Source: Leptolyngbya sp. 'hensonii' (GTDB lineage: Bacteria > Cyanobacteriota > Cyanobacteriia > GCF-001939115). From it: 64,000 nt of DNA. Location of the stretch: NCBI RefSeq assembly GCF_001939115.1, contig NZ_MQTZ01000002.1, positions 68,904-132,903 of the forward strand, in the 5' to 3' direction. The notes under the pieces were generated by a model. The model did not search any database, was not told the origin of the DNA, and saw only the letters and a program-made list of their open reading frames with translations. How positions within the stretch are numbered: position 1 is the stretch's first letter; the number at the start of each line of letters is the position of its first letter. Positions 26,000 to 35,123 of the stretch are shown in pieces. The position numbers and the translations under genes are program-made.

Positions 26000-26475
26000 T
26001 GTATTCTTCTGGAAATGTTTTCTGAAGAATGATGGTTAAGGTCTAACCCATGCCTCCCTGGATGTGCAATAGCTTTGCAAGGTTTTTACAAAGGATCGGA
26101 GTTTACGGATAACCGGGCATCTCTGAATGAACCAGTAGGTAGGCCAGAGGGATGGGGTTTGACCCGTTTCAAATGCAGTGTTTGCAGGATTCAGCATATG
26201 AAATTTCCAAAAAATCTGCGCTGAGTTAAATTTCTGAAAGAGGTATTCCTCTAGAATTAGGTCAAATTACAGAGATCCACAGGAGCGGAAATTTACATTC
26301 CTATTTCACAGACGGTTCTGTTTTATAGAAATGATGTCTTAAAAGTTCTAAACATCTTCTCTGGCAAGTCAAAAGTATAGAGAGGAACAGCAAGCCAGAG
26401 GTCATTGCAGACTATTTGAGCAGTTCAGGTGCTTTAATTGCTAGGCACTTTGGTTAGTTAAGAAATAGGGTGGCA
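26000..26475 (+). promoter_or_regulatory. 476-nt leader of the polyketide operon
   Basis: This AT-rich gene-free stretch precedes the PKS operon. At 26003-26030 an imperfect hairpin (ATTCTTC/GAAGAAT) follows the glycosyltransferase gene but lacks a U-run. A small AGAGG-TATT-CCTCT hairpin lies at 26239-26252. A TATAGA hexamer occurs in AAAAGTATAGAG about 90 nt before the start codon, without a convincing -35 element. The rest holds no recognisable riboswitch, RNA gene or repeat. The operon promoter must lie here or within the preceding gene. Confidence 0.4.
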
Positions 26476-28860
26476 ATGCTGGATATTATTAACCGATTGA
26501 ATCATGGCTTTCTGGCTGTACCTGTGATCCTGGCTTGCCGGGAAAAGGGCCTCTTCGACCTGCTGCGGCACCGATCGTTGACCTTGCCAGAGATTACAGC
26601 TCAATTGGGTGCAAATTCCGGGCATTTGCATGTAGCATTACGACTGTTGCAGTCTTTGGACTGGCTTTCCTGTGATGAATCAGGAGCATATCGCTGTACG
26701 AGTAACGCTCGACTGAGCCAGCATATTCCCCTAGAGATCCTTAACTTGTACGGCTTACCTGCAAAGGCTCTGCTTCAGGATGCGCATCACGAGATCCTGA
26801 ACCATTGGGTTCAACATTCCCAACAACGGTGGCAGGTAGATGATCCGCTTCTAGCCGATTTTCTGGATGGGGTCCTGGTGATTCCGCTCCTACTGGCGCT
26901 GAAACGAGATCATCTGTTGCCGTCCGCTCAAGAGCCCCAAGGTCCATTTCTGAAAGCTCTGCCTCCCTTAGTGCGAGATCCCCTAATGACTCTGTTTACC
27001 AGTAAAGGCTGGGTTCAGTCTCAGGGGGAAGATCTCCGCCTGACAGCCCTGGGGCAGTTTATCTGCGATCGAGCACTTTTGACTGGCACTGTTGCCTCCT
27101 ACACTCCCCTACTCAGTTGTCTACCAGAAGTCCTGTTTGGGGATTGTCAGTCTGTATTTCAACGGGACGCCATTGGACATGAAAGCCATGTTGATCGCAC
27201 CCTCAATGTGATCTCCAGCGGTTTCCAGCACGAAAAGTACTTTGCTGATGTGGAAGATATTCTCCTCTCCATCTTTAATCGTCTGCCCTATGAAACCCAA
27301 CCTAACTTTGTTGTCGATATGGGCTGTGGGGATGGCACATTACTGAAGCGGGTGTACGAAACGATTCGGAATCGATCGGCCAGGGGTCAGGTACTGGATC
27401 AGTATCCCCTCTGCATGGTGGGTGTGGATTATAACCAGGCTTCTCTGGTCGAGACAGATCGGACCCTGGCTGAGATCCCCCACCGGGTTTTGCCAGGAGA
27501 TATTGGCGATCCGGCTCAGATGATGGTGGATTTGCAGCAATGTGGCATTCCTCCCGAACAGATCCTGCACATCCGGTCCTTCCTGGATCACGATCGGCCC
27601 TTTATTGCCCCCCACCTGCAGGATCAAGTAGCCAGACGGATGAACCTGGAGTACGAAGGGGTCTACGTTGATCCAACGGGAGATTCCATCACGGCACCTG
27701 TGATGGTGCAGAGCCTGGTTGAACATCTGGAACGCTGGTCTGGGGTGGTGACCAACCATGGCCTTATTCTCCTGGAAGTTCACTGTTTGCCGCCCAGGGT
27801 GGTAGCTCAATTTTTAGACCTCTGTGAAAACTTCCACTTTGATGCCTGCCAGGGCTTTTCCAGGCAACATCTGGTAGAAGCAGATGTGTTCCTAATGTCG
27901 GCAGCAGAAGCAGGGTTATTTCCTAAGTTTGACTTTGCCCGACGTTATCCTAAGACCCTCCCTTTCACCCGGATTACCCTCAACTGTTTTGAGAAGCGCC
28001 CCTACCGAATTCGCCATCCCCATCTGCAAGATTTACCAGCCCTGCTCCATTTAGAAGCCCGTTGTCTGCCTGAACATCTGCGCATGTCTGCTGAAGCCAT
28101 CCAGGATCGATTGACTCGCTTCCCCAATGGTCATTGTGTGATGGAACTGGACGGTCAGATTGTGGGTGTGATGTATGGCCAGAAGATTTCTGATATTGAT
28201 GCACTGAAGCAAGTGACTTATCAGGATCTATCCTCATTGCACAGGGCAGAAGGCAGGATTGTTCAACTATTGGGTATCAATATTTTGCCTGAGTTTCAAG
28301 GGCAGGGATGGGGAGAACAACTACGAGATTTTATGGTGCAGCTCTGTGCCCTCAGGGGAGGGATTGAGCGCTTGGTTGGGGTTACCCGCTGCAAGAATTA
28401 CGCCGATCACCAGGAGATGTCGATTGCAAACTATATCGAGCAGCGCAATGAGTGGGGACAGCGGCTCGATCCGATTCTTCGGTTCCATGAAGAAGGGGGA
28501 GCAATCCTGCGGGAACTTCTGCCCCATTTCCGCCCCGAAGACATTGAGAATCAGGGAGCTGGTATCCTGATTGAGTATGATTTGCATCGGAAAAGACTAT
28601 CGGAGAGTAACCGATCGAGGGTCCTGCAACAGGAACGCACAACCCAACCAGTCGAAACTGTTGTTTCCAACTGCATTGACAGAATTCTTGGGGAAAAACG
28701 CCAATCTGCTTTTGGGATGAATCGCCCGCTGATGGAGATGGGACTGGATTCCCTGGAGCTCCTGGAGCTGAGAACTCTGCTCAGTCAGAATCTGGGCACT
28801 GAATTGGAGCCGACTTTCTTTTTCCGCTGCAGCACACCAGCTGCCATCACTAAGTTCTTT
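26476..28860 (+). other. Loading module region MT-GNAT-ACP of PKS1
   Basis: This is a sub-region of PKS1. The methyltransferase and GNAT segments match the order of SxtA1-A2-A3 (saxitoxin) and of AprA/GphF loading modules. In those systems malonyl-ACP is methylated and then decarboxylated to give propionyl or a more branched acyl-ACP. In the GNAT part Thr637 (GVTRC), His671 (RFHEEGG) and Arg686 (HFRPED) are 34 and 15 residues apart, the same spacing as CurA T355, H389 and R404. Leu531 falls where CurA has W249. The CurA numbers are from memory. Confidence 0.8.
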
Positions 28861-31800
28861 GAACCGGAGACGCAGGCCGATCGTGCTTCAGAGATTCCTA
28901 TTCCGGCTGTAACAGACCAGGCTGTTCAGGCTCATACCGCTGAATCCCGGTCAACCGCTCCAGAGGCGATCGCCATCATTGGGATGGCCTGTCGCTTTCC
29001 TGGTGGGGTCAACAGTCCGGATGAGTTCTGGACCCTGTTGAGAGCGGGGCGAGATGCGATCACAGAATTGCCTGCAACGCGCTGGTCACTTAACTCCCAG
29101 GCCCCACAAGCTATACGCCAGGGTGGTTTTCTCGAGCAGGTAGACCAATTTGATGCGGCCTTCTTCCGCATTTCTCCCCGGGAAGCAGCTGCCCTTGATC
29201 CCCAGCAACGCATCCTGCTGGAGGAAACCTGGCATGCCCTGGAACAGGCTGGAATTGCTCCAACATCCTTGGCCGGTACCCAAACAGGAGTTTTTCTGGG
29301 GATCTTCTCCCATGATTACGAATTGCTTCAGGTCAAGCAGAGCCAAGCTCAGCCTCTGAACCCTTATTTTGCTACAGGGAATGCCATCTCCGTGGCTGCT
29401 GGACGCTTGGCCTATTTCCTGGATTTACGTGGACCAGCAATGGCTGTAGACACAGCCTGTTCTTCTTCCCTGGTTGCATTACACCTGGCCTGTCAGAGTC
29501 TACGAGCCGGAGATTGCGATCTGGCTCTAGCCTCTGGGATCAATCTATTGCTGTCACCGGAACTGAGCCTCACTTTCTGTCAGGCCGGGATGCTCTCTCC
29601 CGATGGGCGATGCAAGACCTTTGATGCGGCAGCGAATGGCTATGTTCGGGGTGAGGGTTGCGGGGTGATTGTCCTGAAGCGTTTGTCTCAGGCAGTGGCC
29701 GATCGGGACAATATCTTGGCTGTGGTTCGGGGCAGTGCGATTAATCAGGATGGAGCCAGCAATGGCTTAACCGCCCCCAATCAACTGGCACAGGAGACCG
29801 TTCTGCGTCAGGCTCTGCAGCAGGCAGGTGTCACAGCCCGCGAGGTGGATTATGTGGAAGCCCATGGGACGGCAACATCCCTGGGTGACCCGATCGAAGT
29901 GAAGGCGATCAAGGCCGTATACGGGCAGGACCGCCCAACTGAGACCCCCCTGGTCATGGGGTCCGTCAAAACTAACATTGGGCATACTGAAGCGACTGCT
30001 GGCATAGCTGGTCTGATTAAAGTGGTGCTCTCTCTTCAGCAGGAGTGGATTCCGGCTCATCTGCACTTCAACCAGATTAACCCGCTGATTGAGCTGACCC
30101 AAATTCCGGCAGTGATTCCGGTGGAGGGGCAGCCCTGGCTACGTCAGACAGGCAGACGATTAGCTGGAATCAGTTCCTTTGGCTTCAGTGGCACCAATGC
30201 TCATGTGATTTTAGAGGAAGCTCCAGTTCAATCTTCCTCAGCAGAGATCGATCGCTCCCACCACGTTTTCACCCTCACGGCCCAAACGAAATCTGGGCTG
30301 AGGGATCTGGCAGTGCGCTATCAACAACACCTGGCAACCCATTCCACCCTTGCTCTGGGGGATATTTGTCACACCGCCAATCGGGGCCGATCGCCGTTTG
30401 AGCAACGGCTGGCGATCGTGGCTGAGTCTGGGGCTCACCTGCAGGAAGCGCTGCAGACCTGGATGGCCGGACAGGAGACCCCCCTTCTGGTCCAGGGAGA
30501 GGTGCCGTTGAAGCCCCCTACAATCACCTTTCTATTCACCGGCCAGGGTTCCCAGTATATCGGTATGGGTCGGGAGCTATACAACACCCAACCTGTTTTC
30601 CGGGATGCCCTCGATCGCTGTGCGGCGATTCTCCAACCCCTGCTGGAGACGCCCTTGTTGGAGGTTCTGTATCCAACCTCCTCAGAGTCCAGCTCTGCCA
30701 ATCTCCTGAATCAAACCGTCTATACCCAACCCGCTCTCTTTGCTCTGGAATATGCCCTGGCCCAGATGTGGCAGTCCTGGGGGGTTCAGCCCAGTATGGT
30801 CATGGGGCATAGTGTGGGTGAGTATGTGGCCGCCTGTATCGCAGGTGTATTCAGCCTGGAGGATGGGTTGAAACTGATTGCAGCCCGGTCGCGGCTGATG
30901 CAGGCCCTGCCTCAGAATGGGGCGATGATTGCGGTGATGGCGGATGAGGCTACGATCTTGCCTGTGATGCAGCCCTATGTCCAGGATGTGGCTCTGGCCG
31001 CAGTCAACGGTCCCCTGAATGTAGTTCTTTCAGGGCGGCGAGAGGCGATTGCGGAAATTACGATCGTGCTGGAGGCTAAGGGAATCAAAGTCACCCCGCT
31101 GGCTGTGTCCCATGCCTTCCACTCTCCCCTGATGGAGCCGATGCTGGCGGAGTTTGCCCAGATCGCTGCTACGGTTCACTATGCGGTGCCTAAAATTCCC
31201 CTGATCTCTAACCTCACAGGGCAACGGGTGACAACGGAACTCATGACCCCCGATTACTGGTGTCGCCATGTGCGTCAGACTGTCCAGTTTGCTGCTGGGA
31301 TGAGCACCCTGCACCAGCAAGGCGATCAAATTTTTGTTGAGATTGGTCCCCGTCCTGTGCTCGCGGGGATGGGGAAAGCCTGTTTGCCTGCGGAGGGCGT
31401 GGTCTGGTGTCCCAGTCTGCGACCGGGCCTGTCGGATTGGCGATCGCTGCTGGAAAGTGTGGCCCAGTTGTTTGTACAGGGCGTGGCCATAGACTGGGCC
31501 AGTCTGGATCAGGGATTTGCCTATCGGCGCATTCCTCTGCCCACTTACCCCTTTGAACGGCAGCGCTACTGGCTGGACGCCAGCCCTGATGTTCCTTCAG
31601 CGGTGGTTGAACCTTCGGTGCAAACACCGATCGTAGACCTGCTGAACCGGGGGGATATCTCCCAGTTGCTCCAACTGGTGCAGCAGGCTGGGCATTTCTC
31701 CACCGAACAGGCGCAGCTTTTGCCCGAGATCTTGCAGGTTTTGGTACAGCAGCATCAGCAAGCGATCGCGACCAATTCCGTTCAGGATCTGCTGTACGAA

Positions 31801-34800
31801 GTGGCGTGGCAGCCCAAGGGATTGATCAGCCCTCGATTGACCCCTGATTATCTCCCGGCTCCCCAGGCTGTGATTGAACCGGTGCGATCGGGGCTGGCCC
31901 AATTAACCCCTCAACCAGAGCTGGTAGCCCATCTGAATGTCCTCAGTATCAATTACATTCTGCAGGCTATGGCCCATCTGGGCTGGAGTTTCCAGGTGGG
32001 GCAGCGCTTCTCTGCGGCTGGAATGGCCGAGCAATTAGGAATTGTCCCTCAGCATCAGCGGCTATGGGTACGCCTGCTGGAAATGCTGGCGGAAGAGGGG
32101 ATTGTGCAATCTATGGGTTCAGACTGGCAGGTTTTGCAAGCCCCTGCGGTCGCCCCTGCTGATCTGAAGCCCCTGCTGGCCACCTATCCAGAAGCAGCGA
32201 CGGAGTTAACCCTGTTCGATCGCTGCGGATCTCATCTGGCAGAGGTGCTGTCCGGAAGCTGCGATCCTCTCCATCTCCTCTTCCCAGAAGGCGATGCTAC
32301 AACCGCTACATCCCTGTATCAGGATTCTCCCACCTTCAGACCCATGAACCTCCTGATTCAGAAGGCTATTTCGGCGGTACTGGAGCATGTGCCATCCCAT
32401 CGGGGCATTCGGATTCTGGAAATTGGAGCTGGAACGGGTGGAACCACAAGTCATATCCTGCCCCATCTCAACCCCCATCAAACCGAATACACCTTTACGG
32501 ATGTTGGTGCTTTCTTTCTGAACCAGGCCAGAGAGAAATTTTCGGATTATCCCTTTATTCGCTATCAAGTTCTGGACATTGAACAGGAGCTTGAATCACA
32601 GGGATTTGAATCGGAGCAGTACGATTTAGTTCTGGCAGCCAATGTGCTCCATGCTACGACAGATTTGGCCCAAACCCTGAAGCAGGTCCGACAGTTGCTG
32701 GCCCCTAAAGGGATGCTGCTACTGCTAGAGGGAACAGAGCGCTGCCGTTGGATTGACCTAATTTTTGGCTTAATTGAGGGCTGGTGGAGATTTGCAGATT
32801 ATACGCTGCGCCCTTCCTATCCCCTCCTCTCCCCAGCCCAGTGGCGGGATTTGTTGCACCAAACTGACTTTCAGGACATTGTGACCTTAACGCCTGAAAT
32901 GGATGTTTTGTTCCCCCAAGCCATCGTGATGGCCCAGGCTCCTGAGGCTTCTTCGCTATCAAGCCATTCTCCTCAAGATTGGTTGATCCTGTCCGATCGC
33001 CATATGGGTCAGCAACTTGCCAGCCACCTGCGCTCTCGCCAGGATTCCTGCATTCTGGTTGTTCCCGGCGCAGACTATCGTGCCCTGTCTGCCCATGAAT
33101 TTACCCTCAACCCGACGCAGCCTGAACATTTTCAGCAGCTCTTCTCTGATCTTGCTTCCCGCCCGCTGAAAGGGATTGTGCATCTGTGGGGCATGGATAG
33201 AACATTTGCTGAGGTCCCTACAACTGAGGAAGTGGAACAGGCCATTCACTTTAGTTGTGGGGGTGTGTTGCACTTGTTGCAGGCGCTGTATCAGACTGCT
33301 TTCTTTCCTGTTCCCCGGCTCTGGCTGGTCACCCAGGCTGCAGCACCCACAGGAATTTGCCCTCTGCCGGGGTTGACCCAATCTCCTCTGTGGGGCATGG
33401 CCAAGGTGATTGACCTGGAATACCCCGAACTCAACTGTGTCAGGATCGATCTGGATTTTCAGAGCACTGAGGATACTCCAAAGAAGCTGTTTGAGGAAAT
33501 CTGGGCTGGAAGTGATGAAGGCCAGGTAGCCTTCCGCCAGGGACAGCGCCAGGTAGCCCGATTGGTGTCCCACCACTCACAGACCTCGCCCCAGTCGAAT
33601 TCAACCCTGCCACTGAGCTTGCAACCGGAAGCTACTTACCTGATCACAGGGGGATTAGGGGGATTGGGGTTGCTGTTTGCCCAATGGATGGTGCAACGAG
33701 GAGCCCAACATCTTGTCCTCATTAGCCGTCGAACCCCGGATGATGCTATCCAGGCTCAGTTAGATCACCTGGAACAGATGGGGGCCAGGGTGATGGTTGC
33801 CTCAATAGATGTGTCGGAACATGACTCAGTGGTCCGATTGCTGTCAACTCTGGAACAGTCTTTTCCCCCTTTGCGTGGGGTCATCCATGCTGCCGGAATA
33901 CTGGACGATGGCATCTTGCAGCAACAGACCTGGTCCCGATTTGCAAAAGTCCTGGCACCCAAAGTGAACGGGGCATGGAATTTACATACGCTGACTCGCC
34001 ATCTGGATCTGGATTTCTTCGTCTGCTTTTCTTCGATCTCGGCTCTCCTGGGCAGTGCCGGTCAGGCTAATCATGCGGCGGCCAATGCTTTCTTAGATGC
34101 TCTGGCATACGAACGACGATCGCAGGGTTTGCCCGGATTGAGCATCAACTGGGGTCTTTGGAGTGAAGTGGGTGCTGCCATGAAGTTTGAAACTGGAACG
34201 GCCTGGAAAAATCGAGGGATCCAGCCTATGACCCCTCAGCAGGGGCTGGCCGTGATGGCATATCTATTGCCTCAACCAGATGTGCAGGTCGGGGCATTTG
34301 GGATCAATTGGGCAGAGTTTCTGGAGAGAACGCCTCCCGCTGTTTTCTTGGAGAACTTTCAGTCTGAGACGGAACAGGAGCAGGGGCAAGATCTCCCGAT
34401 CAGCTTCCTGCAGCAGCTGGAAGCGGCACCTGATCAGCAGCGACATGAACTCCTGCTAACTCATGTTCGGAGTCAGATTGCTAAAGTACTGGCACTTAAA
34501 TCTGTAGAATCCATGAGTATTCAGCAAGGCTTCTTTGATCTGGGGATGGATTCTCTGACTTCCGTGGAGTTGAGAAATTCCCTGCAAGGTAGCTTAAGGT
34601 GTGAACTGCCCTCAACTCTGGCCTTTGACTATCCGACTATTGAAAAACTGGTAGATTATCTGGCCACAGAGATATTAAGTCTGAATCCTCCGTCTGATTT
34701 GGCAGTCGAACAGAAACAATTGATAGAAAATCTAGACTTAGGACTTGCTTTAACTGAAATTGAACAGCTTTCCGAAGCAGAGGTTGAGGCCGAGATTGCG

Positions 34801-34866
34801 AAGGAACTAGCAGAACTGAACGATATTCTTGGCCATCGCCAAATGACGGAAAACGAGGTGATATGA
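26476..34866 (+). CDS. PKS1: loading MT-GNAT-ACP plus KS-AT-cMT-KR-ACP
   Basis: I start at ATG 26476: AGGG lies 5 nt upstream, and MLDIINRLNHGF resembles the SxtA start as I recall it. Domains over 2796 aa: methyltransferase of the SxtA/AprA MT1 type (about 1-500, SAM site VVDMGCGDGT near 279); GNAT-like decarboxylase (505-705); ACP (GLDSLEL, about 755); KS (830-1255, Cys about 995); AT (1350-1650, GHSVGEY Ser about 1446, HAFH, so malonyl); a linker; cMT ([10 protein letters not shown], about 1983; catalytic-type LHAT); KR (GGLGGLG, 2390-2570); ACP (GMDSLTSVE, about 2690) and an acidic docking tail. No DH. It should form a methylated acyl starter, then add an alpha-methyl-beta-hydroxy unit. 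The KR has His in place of the usual Tyr (about 2533). It ends in an ATGA overlap with the next gene. Confidence 0.92.
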   Translation: MLDIINRLNHGFLAVPVILACREKGLFDLLRHRSLTLPEITAQLGANSGHLHVALRLLQSLDWLSCDESGAYRCTSNARLSQHIPLEILNLYGLPAKALLQDAHHEILNHWVQHSQQRWQVDDPLLADFLDGVLVIPLLLALKRDHLLPSAQEPQGPFLKALPPLVRDPLMTLFTSKGWVQSQGEDLRLTALGQFICDRALLTGTVASYTPLLSCLPEVLFGDCQSVFQRDAIGHESHVDRTLNVISSGFQHEKYFADVEDILLSIFNRLPYETQPNFVVDMGCGDGTLLKRVYETIRNRSARGQVLDQYPLCMVGVDYNQASLVETDRTLAEIPHRVLPGDIGDPAQMMVDLQQCGIPPEQILHIRSFLDHDRPFIAPHLQDQVARRMNLEYEGVYVDPTGDSITAPVMVQSLVEHLERWSGVVTNHGLILLEVHCLPPRVVAQFLDLCENFHFDACQGFSRQHLVEADVFLMSAAEAGLFPKFDFARRYPKTLPFTRITLNCFEKRPYRIRHPHLQDLPALLHLEARCLPEHLRMSAEAIQDRLTRFPNGHCVMELDGQIVGVMYGQKISDIDALKQVTYQDLSSLHRAEGRIVQLLGINILPEFQGQGWGEQLRDFMVQLCALRGGIERLVGVTRCKNYADHQEMSIANYIEQRNEWGQRLDPILRFHEEGGAILRELLPHFRPEDIENQGAGILIEYDLHRKRLSESNRSRVLQQERTTQPVETVVSNCIDRILGEKRQSAFGMNRPLMEMGLDSLELLELRTLLSQNLGTELEPTFFFRCSTPAAITKFFEPETQADRASEIPIPAVTDQAVQAHTAESRSTAPEAIAIIGMACRFPGGVNSPDEFWTLLRAGRDAITELPATRWSLNSQAPQAIRQGGFLEQVDQFDAAFFRISPREAAALDPQQRILLEETWHALEQAGIAPTSLAGTQTGVFLGIFSHDYELLQVKQSQAQPLNPYFATGNAISVAAGRLAYFLDLRGPAMAVDTACSSSLVALHLACQSLRAGDCDLALASGINLLLSPELSLTFCQAGMLSPDGRCKTFDAAANGYVRGEGCGVIVLKRLSQAVADRDNILAVVRGSAINQDGASNGLTAPNQLAQETVLRQALQQAGVTAREVDYVEAHGTATSLGDPIEVKAIKAVYGQDRPTETPLVMGSVKTNIGHTEATAGIAGLIKVVLSLQQEWIPAHLHFNQINPLIELTQIPAVIPVEGQPWLRQTGRRLAGISSFGFSGTNAHVILEEAPVQSSSAEIDRSHHVFTLTAQTKSGLRDLAVRYQQHLATHSTLALGDICHTANRGRSPFEQRLAIVAESGAHLQEALQTWMAGQETPLLVQGEVPLKPPTITFLFTGQGSQYIGMGRELYNTQPVFRDALDRCAAILQPLLETPLLEVLYPTSSESSSANLLNQTVYTQPALFALEYALAQMWQSWGVQPSMVMGHSVGEYVAACIAGVFSLEDGLKLIAARSRLMQALPQNGAMIAVMADEATILPVMQPYVQDVALAAVNGPLNVVLSGRREAIAEITIVLEAKGIKVTPLAVSHAFHSPLMEPMLAEFAQIAATVHYAVPKIPLISNLTGQRVTTELMTPDYWCRHVRQTVQFAAGMSTLHQQGDQIFVEIGPRPVLAGMGKACLPAEGVVWCPSLRPGLSDWRSLLESVAQLFVQGVAIDWASLDQGFAYRRIPLPTYPFERQRYWLDASPDVPSAVVEPSVQTPIVDLLNRGDISQLLQLVQQAGHFSTEQAQLLPEILQVLVQQHQQAIATNSVQDLLYEVAWQPKGLISPRLTPDYLPAPQAVIEPVRSGLAQLTPQPELVAHLNVLSINYILQAMAHLGWSFQVGQRFSAAGMAEQLGIVPQHQRLWVRLLEMLAEEGIVQSMGSDWQVLQAPAVAPADLKPLLATYPEAATELTLFDRCGSHLAEVLSGSCDPLHLLFPEGDATTATSLYQDSPTFRPMNLLIQKAISAVLEHVPSHRGIRILEIGAGTGGTTSHILPHLNPHQTEYTFTDVGAFFLNQAREKFSDYPFIRYQVLDIEQELESQGFESEQYDLVLAANVLHATTDLAQTLKQVRQLLAPKGMLLLLEGTERCRWIDLIFGLIEGWWRFADYTLRPSYPLLSPAQWRDLLHQTDFQDIVTLTPEMDVLFPQAIVMAQAPEASSLSSHSPQDWLILSDRHMGQQLASHLRSRQDSCILVVPGADYRALSAHEFTLNPTQPEHFQQLFSDLASRPLKGIVHLWGMDRTFAEVPTTEEVEQAIHFSCGGVLHLLQALYQTAFFPVPRLWLVTQAAAPTGICPLPGLTQSPLWGMAKVIDLEYPELNCVRIDLDFQSTEDTPKKLFEEIWAGSDEGQVAFRQGQRQVARLVSHHSQTSPQSNSTLPLSLQPEATYLITGGLGGLGLLFAQWMVQRGAQHLVLISRRTPDDAIQAQLDHLEQMGARVMVASIDVSEHDSVVRLLSTLEQSFPPLRGVIHAAGILDDGILQQQTWSRFAKVLAPKVNGAWNLHTLTRHLDLDFFVCFSSISALLGSAGQANHAAANAFLDALAYERRSQGLPGLSINWGLWSEVGAAMKFETGTAWKNRGIQPMTPQQGLAVMAYLLPQPDVQVGAFGINWAEFLERTPPAVFLENFQSETEQEQGQDLPISFLQQLEAAPDQQRHELLLTHVRSQIAKVLALKSVESMSIQQGFFDLGMDSLTSVELRNSLQGSLRCELPSTLAFDYPTIEKLVDYLATEILSLNPPSDLAVEQKQLIENLDLGLALTEIEQLSEAEVEAEIAKELAELNDILGHRQMTENEVI

Positions 34867-35123
34867 CTACCCCTACCCTGGCTAGACCTGTGATCAATGA
34901 GCCTCTTCCCGTTCTGGATATCCCCGATTTTCTGGATGCCTCGCTTCAGCTCTCAACTCCTCAGGAGGTCTTTCTCCTCTTCAAAGAAACCCGCATTACC
35001 CTAGAGACAACTGTTCAGGCCAAAGGTCGATCCATTACGCCGATACTGGATGAGATTGAAGTTGCGATCATGCAAGCACTCACAGAGCTGGAGAATATCC
35101 TGAGAGGCAAATCCCATGAGTAA
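34863..35123 (+). CDS. 86-aa protein between PKS1 and PKS2 with a docking-helix-like segment
   Basis: I do not recognise this protein as a family. Its ATG overlaps the PKS1 stop (ATGA) and its last 8 nt overlap the PKS2 start, so it is translationally coupled on both sides. Residues 30-54 (from LSTPQEVFLLFKETRITLE) align without gaps with residues 11-35 of PKS2 (LSASQQVLLALKEARARLE) with 12 of 25 identical. That PKS2 segment is the coiled-coil docking helix in front of its KS. After it, residues 60-82 form another probable helix (DEIEVAIMQALTELENIL). The Pro-rich first 25 residues look unstructured. It has no catalytic motif. A free-standing docking adaptor or a remnant of a lost PKS N-terminus are both possible. 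Confidence 0.75.
   Translation: MTTPTLARPVINEPLPVLDIPDFLDASLQLSTPQEVFLLFKETRITLETTVQAKGRSITPILDEIEVAIMQALTELENILRGKSHE

Noticed and set aside
26470-26475. GTG 26470 as the PKS1 start.
   Set aside because: No ribosome-binding site is properly spaced for it; ATG 26476 has AGGG at 5 nt and the expected N-terminus.
26000-26475. A riboswitch or small RNA in the PKS leader.
   Set aside because: Only short, weak hairpins are visible and no known aptamer core is recognised.
26476-34866. Saxitoxin biosynthesis locus, because of the SxtA-like N-terminus.
   Set aside because: The SxtA4-type aminotransferase-like domain and the other sxt genes are absent; the loading module feeds a reducing PKS instead.
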